DNA of 64,000 nucleotides. Source: Bradysia coprophila. Its lineage: Eukaryota > Arthropoda > Insecta > Diptera > Sciaridae. Under the pieces are notes generated by a model, which saw only the letters and a list, made by a program, of their open reading frames with translations, was not told the DNA's origin and made no database searches. Of the stretch, positions 32,750 through 44,921 are shown piece by piece (the stretch's first letter is position 1; every line of letters begins with the position of its first letter). Location: NCBI RefSeq assembly GCF_014529535.1, contig NC_050738.1:2418001-2482000 (forward strand), in the 5' to 3' direction. The position numbers and the translations under genes are program-made.

Positions 32750-34526
32750 TTACATTCTCCAATCCAATCGATATTCATCGACAAACATTAAATGCGATGC
32801 CATCAGCCAGCCCTCCTTCTGGGCCATTCCCAGAAAATCATTCCATTTGCTGTGCACTTCCCAGTACCGATCGCGAAACTGATTCCGATCTTGCAGATAA
32901 GACACCGCATAAAAGTAGGCTTTCAACACATCGGCCGGCCGAGCTTCGAAGTGCAAATAAATGCCCAGGTGTCGTCGACTTTCGGCGAAAATGAATTTCT
33001 CATGCGGATCGAACGACGCCAGCACATTGTCGATGTCTTGTGACGTGCGAAAATGGTCGGTCAGGTCTTTGGCCGACAGGCCGATTTTCACTTTCAGCGA
33101 CAGCGAAACGGTTTGACCGATTGTCACACGTTCGCGTTGATTGACAGCGACGACGGATGGCACACGACCGGTTTGGAAAAATTCTTCCATTGCGATCAGG
33201 AAACGAGACTCATTGAACGATCGAAGGCAGATGGTTCGAACTGCTTTCATATTGGCAAACAGGTGGATGCAAGTGACGATGAAGTATAACGTGTAGAGAA
33301 CTCTGCGAATGGATAAGGTCATTTAGCCTCATCGTGTGCCCTCACCTGATCTATGTCGTTAGCTACTTACAATTGACCTTTGATTTGTGTTAATAGGAAC
33401 AGTCCGACTAATGATGCAAGTAAATTGACACATGTTTCTTGAGCGCTGTCCTTGGACGCAACGTCTGCTAGATTTCCTCGGATTGCTACATGGTAAATCG
33501 ATCAAATTAGTGGGGAATTCATTCGTTTGAATTCAGAAGAGGAACTAAATTTGAAAGTTTAATCGTAAACCTTACCGTGATGTTGCGTCAAAGCTGACCG
33601 TGTGGCTCCTAAACGAAAAAGAAACAAAAATTGAAATCGGGAAAGTGCATGCCTTTTCAGTGGATAATCTACCTCCAGTAACACCAACAATCGCTTTCAT
33701 GGTAGTCGTGCCACATAGAATGTACGTTGCCATTTCAGGAAATCGGGGCAGCATAAATATATCAATTCCCATTGCCACGTCGTTCAAGAAATCCGCTCGC
33801 AGACGCCATTTCTTGGAGTCGATATCCAGTTCGGATCTGAAATTTTTCCCACAAAATTTTCGTTAATTCCTTACCATTCCGGCCAATCAATTTCTTACCC
33901 TTTCGCCCAAGCGAACAATATTTTCCCGAAATGACCGGCACCATCTTTCAACACCCATGTCACCGTAGCACTTAACGGGCTCACATAGTCATTACCAACT
34001 CCGACACCTTTCAATATAGCGTGTGTGGTCAATGTACCTGTTTTATTTCGGCGAAAAAGAAACGAAATGTAAGACGACGAAAATTTCATTACTTATTCAA
34101 CGACATTAGTCGTAACTAGGTTACGTGACTCTACCCTCTACTTATTTATTGATAAAACCGAATCGAATGCCAATTAATGTAACGGTTGATGTTGTACCTG
34201 TAATTGTACTACAGAAGGCTTGAATTGTGTCCCAAATCTGATAGTGGATGTAGTCATGGCTAACGCTGTCCGGATATCCTTGTGGTAAGAATATCTGTTT
34301 GAAGATGCGGTACAGCGTAAAGTTTTCTTTGTAACTACTTTTGTCCGCTGATAGTGGTACTCTCACTATTGCTTCCTGATCTAATAATGGAAAAAAATAA
34401 TCGAATTGCTCAAACTTTGATGCATACAGCAGTTTGTGTGACGGGATATACAAACTCACCAGCTGGAACTACGTATAGAATTTCGTCTCCGCGTGTACCA
34501 TATTGTTCACGGAAATGCACTTTCAT
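32750..34526 (-). CDS. RUS1 family membrane protein (RUSF1/C16orf58-like, DUF647), seven exons
   Basis: This encodes a predicted 417-aa multi-pass membrane protein of the root UVB-sensitive (DUF647) family; the biochemical role in animals is not established. Exons on the minus strand: 34460-34526, 34198-34380, 33899-34037, 33673-33836, 33576-33608, 33371-33485 and 32750-33302. All have GT/AG boundaries and coherent phase; introns are mostly 62-90 nt, the third 62 nt. The family core is plain: LPQGYPDSVSHDYIHYQIWD in exon 2, KGVGVGNDYVSPLSATVTWV then KDGAGHFGKILFAWAKG in exon 3, and KKWRLRADFLNDVAMGIDIF in exon 4. The TRSALTQHHG mini-exon (33 nt) is the smallest. ADVASKDSAQETCVNLLASL in exon 6 is followed by a hydrophobic helix, VGLFLLTQI. 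Exon 7 opens with another helix (LYTLYFIVTCIHLFANM) and ends with LMFVDEYRLDW, as in the family. The length is a little below the vertebrate proteins. Confidence 0.94.
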
Positions 34527-36112
34527 TCTTGAAAATTAAATTAAATTAAAGAAACGGAACGAAAAACAGTTTGTTTGGTGGTTGAGGAAATATACTTTTA
34601 AAAATCAATAGTAAAATGTCATGTTGACAAACAGCTGTTTGTGTTTACATTACCTACAGTGGAAATGTCGTTTTGTATGTGATGCAAGAGAGAAAGAGAG
34701 AGAGAGAGATGGCTGTAGTTGTTTTGTCGATATACGAAGTTGGTAATGCAGGTTTTCGTTAAGTTGCTTAAAAACTGCTAATTCTTTGGTGTTAACATAG
34801 ATGGCTGCACTGCACTTTCACTGGCTCAATTAAAATTTTAAAACGAAGCAACCGGTGGTTGCAATAGTCAATGTTTCTCTTTGAACTTTTTGCTAGAAAT
34901 TGGTAGATGTGTGATGGAGACTGGCATTTCTGATTTTAATTTAAAAACTGTGCTCCTCAAGAAGATTCGATTTGTGCAATTAGAATTTACCTCAAGATAT
35001 TCGGTAAGTAGTTAAACGAGTCGAACACTTTTCAATCAACAAATTTGCAACATTATCAAGATTGTCCGATTCCTTTCTGAATTCCACCAATTCTCGAACA
35101 TAATCTACTACTTTATCACTCTTCAACATTCTAATATTTGTAATATCGGTGAGTCAGAGTCAATGATGAACGAAGCATTCATCTGAATCAACAGTGGAAG
35201 TACTATATGAAGTCTGAAAATTACTTAAAATTGCTTCGTAGAGGCTGTTTTAGTGGAACAAACCTGTAAGCAAATTTTGTAATTTTTGTCTTCAATTAAA
35301 TTAGTTCGTTCGTGTTTCCTCTTTCGTGAGGAGATTAGATTACATATGCACGGAAGGAATAATAAGATCCAACAATTTCAATCCAAATAATTCCATACGT
35401 TCCATCAGGAGTGTCATGTGTGAATTGAATTGAAATTGCCGGATCTTAACTCAACGATTGTAGCCACAGTAGAGTCGACTGTAATTTTAAACTTAAATCT
35501 ACGTGTTCCGTTGATTTTGAACTACAAAAATACTGTGATAGGAGACGAAAAATGTCTTCACTGCTAAGGTGAACATTTAACAAGTCTGTCAGATTAGGGA
35601 AAAGCGCTAATGTGAACTATTGATGACTTAGTTTACTTGGACTATCAACGTGCATTAAGAAGCATTTCTTATGTTGAACTTGGGTGTTTGTTGACCTTTT
35701 GGGGTGTTCTCTTCGACTGAAGGCTCCACACAACGACAAACACTGATTTTGTACTTATCTGCTAGCAGATAGAGAGAGAGATAGAGAGAGAGGATAGAGA
35801 GAGAGAGAGGAGAGAGGGAGAGAAAGAGATAGATAGAAAGTGAAACGTTCAGGGACATTCAACTTTTTGGTCTCTATGCTTGTTTGACCTTTTGTATATT
35901 CATAATTGAAGCCTCCAGTTTTTTTACTTTACCTCTGACGAATCCAAGACTCCAACTGCCAATTTGATTTTATTTGCCTCAGAATGAGACCAAAGGATTG
36001 TGAATGGAAAACTCAGGCCCCTGATTTCACCCGTTTATTTACAACGAAAATTTAGTTCATTTAACAGACGAATCTACAGCTTTAGAATAACGAAAATACA
36101 AAATTGAACTTC
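34527..36112. other. Intergenic with GA microsatellites
   Basis: No gene is supported. A (GA)n tract is at 34688-34709. A longer impure AGAGAGAGAT tract at 35763-35840 gives rise to an open frame of low complexity on the minus strand. GAGA-type tracts can bind GAGA factor in flies, but nothing here shows that use. Confidence 0.6.
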
Positions 36113-37031
36113 TCAAAGTTCGACACTTTCCTTGTACGATTCCGGAGACGACCGAGACTCCTGCGATGTCTTATGTGACGATTTCTGTGACGACTTCTTC
36201 GTCGACTTCTGTGACGACATTTCCAACGACTTCTTGGACAATCTGAGTGGGCTGATTCTATGTTTCAGCACTTCGTGGATGAATGGCAGGACTCCACCTT
36301 CCGAGAATGTTACGTCCTTCAGCAGCTCGCTGAGCTCAGCATCGTTTTTCACGGCCAACGTTATATGGCGGGGATTGATGCGCTTGCGTTTATTGTCACT
36401 GGCCTCATTGCCAGCCATTTCCAATACCTCAGCAACGAGGTACTCTAGTACCGCGGCTGAGTATACCGCACTTCCTCTTCCGATTAATTTCGCATACTTT
36501 CCTTCTCGCAATTTCCGGTTTATTCTGCCAACCGGGAAAGTCAAGCCAGCCCGTTCGGTTTGTGTGACTGAAAAGTGGTGAAAATGCACAGATTTAGGAT
36601 CTAAATGAATTGTTCAACCGAAATCATCGACATTCTAAGTTAATTCAACAAGAATAATCATTGGAAAAGGGACTCCATCCAGAAGCCCTTTTCTATTGTT
36701 TCTATAAGTGGATGTGTGAGTGATCGAGTTTATGAAGAGAAAAATTGATTCCTTATTCAGTAAAACAGCAAGGTTTAGGTCTAGCAACAAATTATAAACT
36801 AACTCCGGTAAGCGGTCACTGCACCAACATCAAAATATTTCGTTCTAAATGTTCAAAAATTTTGGTTTTTCGCTAAACAATGAAGTCCCGTTAGGACCGA
36901 AATAGCGCAATAATGAAATAATGCTAACCCCAAACTAGCCGGATTCCCACAACTTCACATTTTCAATTATAGTTACCTCGCTTGTCCTTCGGCTTGAATG
37001 CGATGACTTCAGGTTGAGTTGGTTCTGCCAT
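36113..37031 (-). CDS. Divergent histone H2A variant with long SQ-containing tail, two exons
   Basis: This is a core-histone-like protein of 169 aa; canonical H2A is about 124-130. Exons are 36977-37031 and 36113-36567, split by a 409-nt intron. The N terminus ([18 protein letters not shown]) is acidic and proline-containing, unlike the usual SGRGK. The histone fold starts at [20 protein letters not shown] (residues 25-44). [20 protein letters not shown] (52-71) resembles H2A.Z in the AVYSAA words but has the loop length of canonical H2[16 protein letters not shown] (84-98) shows Ala at the position of acidic-patch E91; the other patch positions keep E60, E65, E68, D94 and E96. The docking segment [11 protein letters not shown] is kept. 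The 45-residue tail is rich in Ser and Lys and contains three SQ dipeptides (137, 145, 153), reminiscent of H2A.X-type phosphorylation sites, but does not end in SQ. The intron, an AATAAA at 36034-36039 and no stem-loop seen point to a replication-independent gene. Confidence 0.88.
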
Positions 37032-39060
37032 TTTCAAAACACAAAACACAATTTCTTCCAACAAAAATGAATTAGAATTTAACAATTAATCGAAAACGAA
37101 CTTGTTTCTGTGGCAACAGATAACAGAATGAAGATAAGAGCCGAGTCACCCCGATTCGTTTCCGAATAGTTCCATGTGTCGGGTTTCTACCGAATCGTCG
37201 AACAAAACTTCGTCGATATACGTTTGCGAAGTAAAAAAGACTGGTGGGAAAGTAAGTAAACACATGAACCAGTAGGTAAATTGTTCATGTCTTGGGTGAT
37301 ATCATCAAATAAGTTTTTTTCGAGTGGCAGATTTGTAAATTTCGTTGACAAAGAATTTTGAGAAGGACAATTCTATAAAGGCTTTCGAGGATTTGAAGGA
37401 TTTTCCTATCGTTTTCCAAGTATTTTTAGAGGACTTTTATGCTGATTTTGGATGGATTTTCAAAGATTTTTTTTTTTCAATTTTCAAGGATTTTGTTCTT
37501 TTTATTGGAAAATTATCTTGAGCCGGTTAAGGGTTTTTTATGATTTTAGGGATTCTTTTGAGGATTTTCTATTAATTTAAGGATTTTCTTTCGTAAAATT
37601 TTGAACGATTATCTATGGTTTGACTAATGGATTTTCCATGAAATTTTGTCTCTCGGTTTTTTTCTTTCTTAAGGTGACCTGAGTTTCGTTGAGTAGGTTC
37701 TAAGTGTGACAACAGATAAAAGAAAATGGCTAAAATTACCACCGCTGCCAATAATAACTACGGAATCTTCATTCAACCACTGACTTCTTTTGCGTTTAAC
37801 ATTTAAATAATTGCCGATCTGTCGGTACTTTCTGAAGTGTATTAGATGTTCTCCTGTTCTCCACACCTAATAAACCCTTTCAACCAGGTTCAACTCTCAC
37901 TTCTACCGCATATCTTAAGCAAGAATCTTCAGTCTGTTGGTTAAATTATAAATATTTTATGGGAATCGGACGTGAAACTCTTACAATTAATAGGTCGTAA
38001 AGCTGATCCGAGAAAAATCGTTTCAAAAATACATAAATTCTGACTGCTACTCAATAATAAAAAATATTTTTTACCCGCAATGATGCAGGGCAAAAATCTC
38101 AATCCTATTCTCCGTACCAAATTCTTATAATAATCTCCTTTCGAAGAAGAAAGAATTACAACAACAACGAAAGTGAACTGAACCAACGAATATAATTTAA
38201 TTGAAAACAAAACTTCGACCATTATTCATTCATTCAAACTGTCCATCGTTAAAATAATTACCCGTCCATCTAATCCACAAACACCATCTTTATACAATCA
38301 GATATCCATCCGTAAGACATTAGTGTTCAGCTATTATTTACAATTGCAATTGCGTACCCGTTGCGCAGTGTTTTAAAGAATTTATAATTTTCCACAACAT
38401 CATCCTAGAGAGTATTACATCGAATAGAAGTATAACATCGGGAGTTCTTTTTCGTCTCTTTCATTTCGTTTTTTAGTTTTTTTTTTTGTTTTGATAAAAA
38501 CCAAATGTACATCACCGTGAATATTGCGTGAACAGAATTCAATTGTTCTATCATTATTGTTGTATGATATGGACGCGGGTATTATTTGCTGAAGACGAAC
38601 CGCTTATTCACGCTTGTGAGCAACAAATTATTATGTCTAAGGATCAACATACTTTCCGTGTTTGAATAGATTCATTTTCTTGTTTTATTGCCTTTATTGC
38701 TGAATCGATGGTGTACCTACGAAGGTTGTTTCATTGAAAGCTAATAACAAAATTGCTGAGATTGGCAAATATATATAAAATACTTCGATTATATGGAAGC
38801 GAAGGGATTTAGGTCATTTTGGCACAAGGAGATTGTAAATGAAGTACTTTGGACGAGCATTTTGAATCATTTTCTTTCGGTAGTGTGTGGATGTGGAATT
38901 TACTTAAAGAAACGAGGCTGGTTTGTGCCTAATATTCTCTTGAGCCAAAATCCGTTGGCAAGAGAAAATTTAGTCCAAAAATGGCTATTGTAAGAGAACA
39001 ACTCTACAAGCAAATGTCTTGCGTGATAGACCGAGAGCACACAGGCATATGAACCATTCA
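37032..39060. other. Intergenic, no gene seen
   Basis: AT-rich, including a region at 37330-37660 rich in GGATTTT(C/T) words, a low-complexity tract. No supported gene. Confidence 0.45.
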
Positions 39061-39065
39061 AAAGG

Positions 39066-39212
39066 TCATACCTATGCCAAATTGTTACATTACCAAATAC
39101 GAAAAATATCTGTTTTACGACCTTTATTTTCTAGCGCTAGAAGGGCTTTAGCTAGCTCCAAATTTCTTTCGTATTTGGTAATGCAGCAATTTGGCATAGG
39201 TTTCAAACCATC
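39066..39212. mobile_element. MITE, about 147 bp
   Basis: The left arm ATACCTATGCCAAATTGTTA then CATTACCAAATACGAAA pairs with the right arm TTTCGTATTTGGTAATGCAG then CAATTTGGCATAGGTTT, about 37 bp with few mismatches. The interior has AGCGCTAGAAGGGCTTTAGC with a small dyad. It is non-coding. Confidence 0.8.
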
Positions 39213-39616
39213 CATGTATTCTCATTGTTCGTTCTTTTTGATATCGTTCGTTCGGAATGTATGAAAATCGCACTAAACATTTGAAAAACCTACCGAACGT
39301 CGTCCAGCTTTTTCTAATCGGTGTGAAATCTAAACATCCATATAAAGACGAAAAAAACCTTCAGAAACGATCCCAACTCAGGCGTTTCTTAAGATTGAAG
39401 AAAAAAAACTGGAAAAGTTGATATAGATGTTTGTTCACCGATGTCAAAAGTTTTTTATTTTTGTTGACCGTTTCCAATTTCTAAAAAACGGAAAACACAA
39501 AAACCCGAAAAAATCCCTTTAAAATGCCCATTTCCTATTGATAATTACTTCTTCTTTTTTCTGGCTTGGTGAAACTGGTATGTCTCAAATCGTTTATTTT
39601 TTATTGAGCGTGTAAA

Positions 39617-39681
39617 TAGAGGGCCAGGGCCTATTTTCTAGTAAAAGTTTCTAAAAAATTATACAAAATGGGCCCTGGCTC
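39617..39681. repeat. Short inverted repeat GAGGGCCAGGGCC / GGGCCCTGGCTCT
   Basis: TAGAGGGCCAGGGCCTATTT at the left and AAATGGGCCCTGGCTCTA at the right are inverted, separated by about 30 AT-rich bases. It may be a minimal MITE, since TAGAGGG resembles hAT-like ends. No target duplication is visible. Confidence 0.55.
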
Positions 39682-40289
39682 TAGCTATTGGAGTTGACAT
39701 GTGTACACAGAGAAAAAAGTCAGATTAAATGTTTAATCTTTGGAAAGATTACGAACATTTTAAATTTTTCTAAAGATTTCATTTCAATCTTTTTTCAAAG
39801 ATTACAAAAATTAAATCTTTCGATAGATTACGTTTCGGATTAAAATGGCTAAAATTGATAGTAGCAGTGAGAAGTGAAGTTAACTATAGACAATTTTGCC
39901 ACGGATTTTTTTTTTCAAAGAACGTTGTTATGGTACCTAGAGTTTATGATTAGAATCTAGTAGGTGGTAGATGTGTAATTTTTTGTCATATGTTAGCGAT
40001 TCAAAGTAAAACTAAAAACCACAGCACAGAAATGTTTGAGACCTTTTTTTGCTTTTCTTTAGGAATATTAATTTGAGTTGAAAATCGTTGCAAAATTAAA
40101 TAAATTCTTCCATGCAAATTGGTCTCTTATACTTCTTAATCAATTGTACAATTAAATATGGGGCGCAAAATATCGTTTTATTATAATATTTTCCTACTTT
40201 TCAATACTTTTGTCAGGCTCAACTTCCTTATCGTTGCTTATCCAGATTTATGAAATATAATAATTAAAAAAATGAAGAAAAAAAATGTT

Positions 40290-40347
40290 GCCTTCGATTA
40301 GGATTTGAACTCGTTTACTATGATGGTTACCTCAGTCGGTACAAAGG
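40290..40347 (-). other. tRNA-derived (SINE-like) segment, inverted
   Basis: On the minus strand a B-box-like GAGTTCAAATCCTAATCG follows an A-box-like GTACCGACTGAGGTAACC. The spacing is shorter than in a true tRNA gene and no acceptor stem is seen. It is read as a decayed tRNA-derived repeat. Confidence 0.4.
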
Positions 40348-40432
40348 TTTCGTTCAGAAGATTATTTTTTAATCTTTGAAAGATTAAAATCTCCGTAACA
40401 ACGGTTCGAAATTAAATCTTGCTAAGATTAAG

Positions 40433-40507
40433 AACCCAATAGCTCAGTGGTAAAGTACAGGACTGGAGATACGGAGGTACCGAGGTGAAAGAGTCAAATC
40501 CTGATCA
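40433..40507 (+). other. tRNA-derived (SINE-like) segment
   Basis: TAGCTCAGTGGTAAAGTACA at 40440 is an excellent A box. GAGTCAAATCCTG at 40491 is a weak B box at tRNA-like distance (51 nt). The anticodon arm (AGGACTGGAGATACGG) does not fold cleanly and the acceptor stem is not complementary, so it is not called as a functional tRNA. Confidence 0.5.
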
Positions 40508-40808
40508 AAGTAAGTAAAAAAAAACATTTAATTTCAACTAAACAAATAAAATTCCCAATTTCAGAATAAATAAAACAAGTAAATCTGATTCGATATTCAA
40601 ATATAAGTTGAAAAAAAAATTTTAATTTCAAAATAAAAAAAATTTGAATCTCTTGCAAGATTTCGATCTAATCCATCGAAAGATTATTTTCGAAAGATTA
40701 AATGCAAGTAATCTTTCGAAAAATTAGATTTCAATCCAAAAATAAATTTGGTCCTATATGTAATCCGAAAAAGATTTAAATCTAATCCAGGATTTCTCTC
40801 TGTGTAGG

Positions 40809-42608
40809 AAAAAGTATGTTAAAAGGAATGAAGTAAAAGATCTTCTAATTTCAAAAAAAAAATTAAACAAAGAAAATGAACAGATTCACGATTACTGTAC
40901 CATGATGGTGATGCGCTTGCCATTTATTTGAATTATGCTGAATCGACTATAACATCAATTGATGCTAACAATAGGTAAAACTAAAGTAGAAAAATTACAT
41001 CCTATATTCAATGTCAATAATATCGATTTGATTAATAGATTTCAGCACATATTTTTATCATACCGCCTTTATTATTCATAGTGTGACTCTGCCTATGAAA
41101 ACAATCGTCACTTGCAATTCCATATACGCGCTTTTTTTCATCGATCACTAATCTGTCTAATACTTCCCATAGAACCTCTTAGACGTTTTTTTTTCTTTCA
41201 TAAATAAATTGAAGGCCACACTCACAGAATCGATTACAAAAACCATTAGAACTTCAATGCGATGGGTGTACGTACTTAAACCATAGACTCTTTTTAATCC
41301 ATAAAATAATTCGTATTCGCAAAATAATATAAAATTATTCGAAAAGTTTTTATTGATGATGTTTCGGATAATGGATGATGCCAATAAACGTTTAGCAAAT
41401 AGATGCTAAGCGAATTTATCGTATGGATTGTATACACTTTTGCGCTATGGAGCTGTTTGTTTTTATGGAACCCCATTTGGAAAAAATGATTTATTATTGG
41501 AAATAATTTAAAAAAAAACCTTTGAACACAAATTTTAAAGACTTTGTCTTATATACGGATTGGCTGTGAAGTCGAGTGATGATAATTGACTTTGTCAATC
41601 AGATTGATGTTCACTGCTAATACCGAGTCTGAAAAATTTGTTTATTTATGAATCTGAAACGAGTATATCGTTACAGTATGATGGTTGTTAATGAATTGCG
41701 CGTAGATTTTGGGTGTTCTAGCATTACTCATACGAAAGAAATTTGTCGAGCAGAACTATAGTTATTATTTGTCTACTTTGTGGGAGAAAATAGGAAATTC
41801 CAACAAGAGTAAAGCTCGAATTGAAATAGCTATTTGTTCACTTCTGGAAGAAAATTCGAAATTCAAAAAAGAGCGAAGTTTTTTAGGCGGATTGGAGTGA
41901 GGGACGAGAGTCGCTCGAGTTGGAATTTCTTATTTTCTTGAAGAGGTGAACACAACGTTTTCATATGTCGGTTGTGATAACCGTTTTTCTTCACAAAACA
42001 AAAGCATCAATTGGACAGTTCGGTGGAGAAAATGCCTATTTTCTCGCCTGTCAACACAAGCACGGAAAAAAGACATTTTCTCCTCCGATCTGTCATCGAA
42101 CAAAGCTTCAACAAAACGTCATTTTTTCATGGCCCTTTGAGTGGAGAAAATAAGGAGAATCATACCGTACTTAAAGGAAAAAAAAACCTTGCTTTCGCTA
42201 AGGGTAGGACTAGGTAGATAGTTAACACTTAATGTGATATCGTTAGAGGTTCAATTTAAAGTTAATTTTTAATCTAAATATAAACCGAAGGTGGACTTCA
42301 GGTTGAGGTTTTCATATCCATAAAACTCAGACCAAGGAACGAGCTTGTTCATCAATTTGAAAGAATTTTTCCAACTAGTTTGGCCATACTGGAATAGTCC
42401 AAGGCTTATCGTTTCAGAATGATTATCTCAAATTTAGAATGGAGTTTTCTGTTATGTAGGGGGCCGGATTTGATTGATTCTTCATTAACGTAATTTTAAG
42501 CGCGACGTTCCAATGAAATTGGAACAATCTTGCAGACGTACATTTTTAAATTCTTAGTACTGGAAACCATGATATTCCGAATAACATCGATTTTAACACA
42601 TTGAAATT
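40809..42608. other. Intergenic, no gene seen
   Basis: AT-rich. Around 41750-42150 GGAGAAAATA/TATTTTCTC words recur in both orientations, perhaps remains of a repeat. No gene. Confidence 0.4.
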
Positions 42609-42744
42609 AATTGCGGCTTGTCAACTTTCGGCGCCCTGGACTTTACTTAAATAGTCGAGGAATGCCTCCAAATAAATTTATTTGGAGGCATTTCACGACT
42701 ATTTGAGTAAAGTCCAGGGTGCCGAAAGTTGACAAGCCGCAATT
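42609..42744. mobile_element. 136-bp near-perfect palindrome (MITE)
   Basis: AATTGCGGCTTGTCAACTTT at the left pairs with AAAGTTGACAAGCCGCAATT at the right. The pairing continues through CTGGACTTTACT(T/C)AAATAGTCG to a centre AAATAAATTTATTT with almost no loop. A fold of this length would be very stable and could be a replication or assembly obstacle. Confidence 0.88.
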
Positions 42745-44920
42745 ATTTTGAATCAAACCTCTCCCTCTCGTTATCTTGCCCTTGGTCTAACGACGTTTCA
42801 AAATGTTTCAATGCGTTCGCCGCTGCGCTTTATTTCTTATTTGTAAATTTATCTACTGGTACATGTTCTAGGTCTACTGATACTAAACCGCGCAGTGTCG
42901 TGTGCTCGCATGAAATCCTAAATTGTGCAAAAAAAATCAACAAGCAAACAAGTAGCGTAAAAATATGAGCATCTCTGATATAGGAAATCACTGCAGCATT
43001 CTCGAGAATTCTTACCATTTGCCGACATACGTATATATGTTGAGCTGTTCGTATACCTAAAGCACACCAATAAAAGCAATTTTTCATCTGATTAGGCTGA
43101 ATCGTTTATCTCCATTGTGCACTGTTATTGAATTAATAAAACAGTTTGTTCAATTCTTTGCACAATTCGTATCGTTGTCCATTTTACCTTTTTTTTCCTC
43201 TACATAGTTACGAAAGCGTTTGATGTACACTTAAAAATTGCAAATAGACAATAGCACCGAGATAAAACGCCCATGCAATTTAACAATTTTACTCCAGAGA
43301 GAAGACATCTATGAAACGCCAAGTATTTATTTCTTGTCGTTGGGTTCTTGTTGGAGTTTTTGTTTTTCGTTTGTTTGTTTCTTTCATATTCTTGCAAATT
43401 CAAGAACAATATTTCATACAAATGTATGCTTAAAAGATTAATGTAATTTATAGAATGTTATATGGTCCCAGCTGAAGATAATTCTTCTCGATCCAATATC
43501 ATACAAATATAACACAAAAAAGCGGAGTTAAAGAATGGTGAGTCTTATACTTATCTATAAGCTAAATGCTATTCATTGGAAACATTTCATCTGATGCGAC
43601 AAAAAACGAGAGACACAAAAACCAATTTCTGTTCGGCTAAATTATATGTTCTGTAAATGCAAGAAAAGACAAGAATTCGGTTGGATTTTTCGCCTGTTTG
43701 ATTCGTGCTGTGCCGGTGATTTTGTACATACTTCACGGAGTGGGAGCACCACTCAGGGGGTCAAATGATTCAAAACATTGACCAAATACAAGGATTTAAT
43801 AGTCATCACCAGCACTATTAATCTGCACGCCGACTCTATCCACCTCGTCACCCCTCTCAGTTCATTAGTTGAAAATTCATACTGCCATTCTAACAATACG
43901 ACAGCATAATACCCATCGTAGGCAGAGTCATAAACAATTGCTTCCATGTAACTAACCGTCAATTTTAGCTAAGTACCTGCGTTTTTGTAATGTTAAAACA
44001 ATAATAATTGCTGTATGGACTTGTGTCTCTTCTCACATATCACACTGGAAGAAAACGAAACTCATTTAATATTGCATACACATAGTCCACCGAGCAGTTA
44101 GTTAAATACTTATATAAATGGCAAGAACCTCTCTTAAACAGTTTTATAAAGTTATTGTTCACATAACAAGCAATGGTATGTGCTGTTGATATACTCTTGC
44201 GTACCACGCATAATTTTTTGACGCCTTCGCTTTCAAATGCTGTAAAAAAATCACAGTTCCGAAAGTGTTGTGGCAATGTATAATAGCAGTTACCGCCATC
44301 CTACATACTATTAATGAATTTCATCTGAATTTGCAATTGAATATTGGTACGGTGAATACATGGCAATAAAAAAATTGGCCATCATTACGATATGTACGTT
44401 TAGCGGTTGAGAATCCTATTTTAATGCCAATCAATTGCTACACAGTGTTTCCATTCCATGGGTTGGACTTTGCTTGAGTTTGTGTATTTTTCCTTTATTT
44501 TTTTTTCATTCTGTCGATTCTTTAAATTTTGGTTGATTTACTGGTTTATTTAAATTATCAAAGGCGTTTAAGAGCATGGCATTAAGCTTCTGAAATTTAT
44601 ATGGTGTGAAGTCACTAAATTTGAGAAAGAGGATTTACATAATTATTAATTGTTGTATAGTCTTGCAAACTATACAAACTGCAACCGTTCTTATTGTTAT
44701 TTTAAATTTTACTTAATGCAATGCCAAGCATCTGATACAGAATCTTGTACTTCATTCGATTTAACATTTGTTTAAAACATAAGAGTCTTCGTTCATATCA
44801 GTAGCTCATAAGGCAATGGTTCGAAACCAGTACCAGAGAAGGGTAGTCCTAGTGTATATTTCAGTTCTATTACAGAGTAGAAATGGATGTCAAAATGAAG
44901 GTACAGATTTCAAGTCATGA
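42745..44920. other. Intergenic, no gene seen
   Basis: No supported gene. A partial copy of the dispersed TACTTCATT module lies at 44741-44800. Confidence 0.4.
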
Positions 44921-44921
44921 A

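Larger units (their letters stand above)
39705..40808. mobile_element. Element with TACACAGAGA ends, AATCTTTCGAAAGATTA repeats and two tRNA-like segments
   Basis: The ends are GTACACAGAGAAAAA (39710) and TTTCTCTCTGTGTA (40792-40806). Both ends carry clusters of AATCTTT-NN-AAAGATT words (39730-39840 and 40640-40780), many of them self-complementary. Near the middle two tRNA-like stretches face in opposite directions (separate entries). There is no protein frame. It could be a foldback element that captured or duplicated a tRNA-derived SINE. Confidence 0.6.

Noticed and set aside
35655-35858. Leucine/serine-rich minus-strand frame
   Set aside because: It is the translation of the AGAGAGAGAT microsatellite.
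36113-37031. Assignment of the H2A-like gene to H2A.Z/H2Av
   Set aside because: The L1 loop has canonical H2A length and the docking segment is H2A-like; only some words (AVYSAA, IH) recall H2A.Z, and the tail does not end in SQ-x-x.
40433-40507. Functional tRNA gene
   Set aside because: The A box is good but the B box is weak and the acceptor and anticodon stems do not form.
44800-44860. tRNA-like GTAGCTCATAAGG with GGTTCGAAACC
   Set aside because: The two boxes are only about 27 nt apart, too close for a tRNA, and no stems form.
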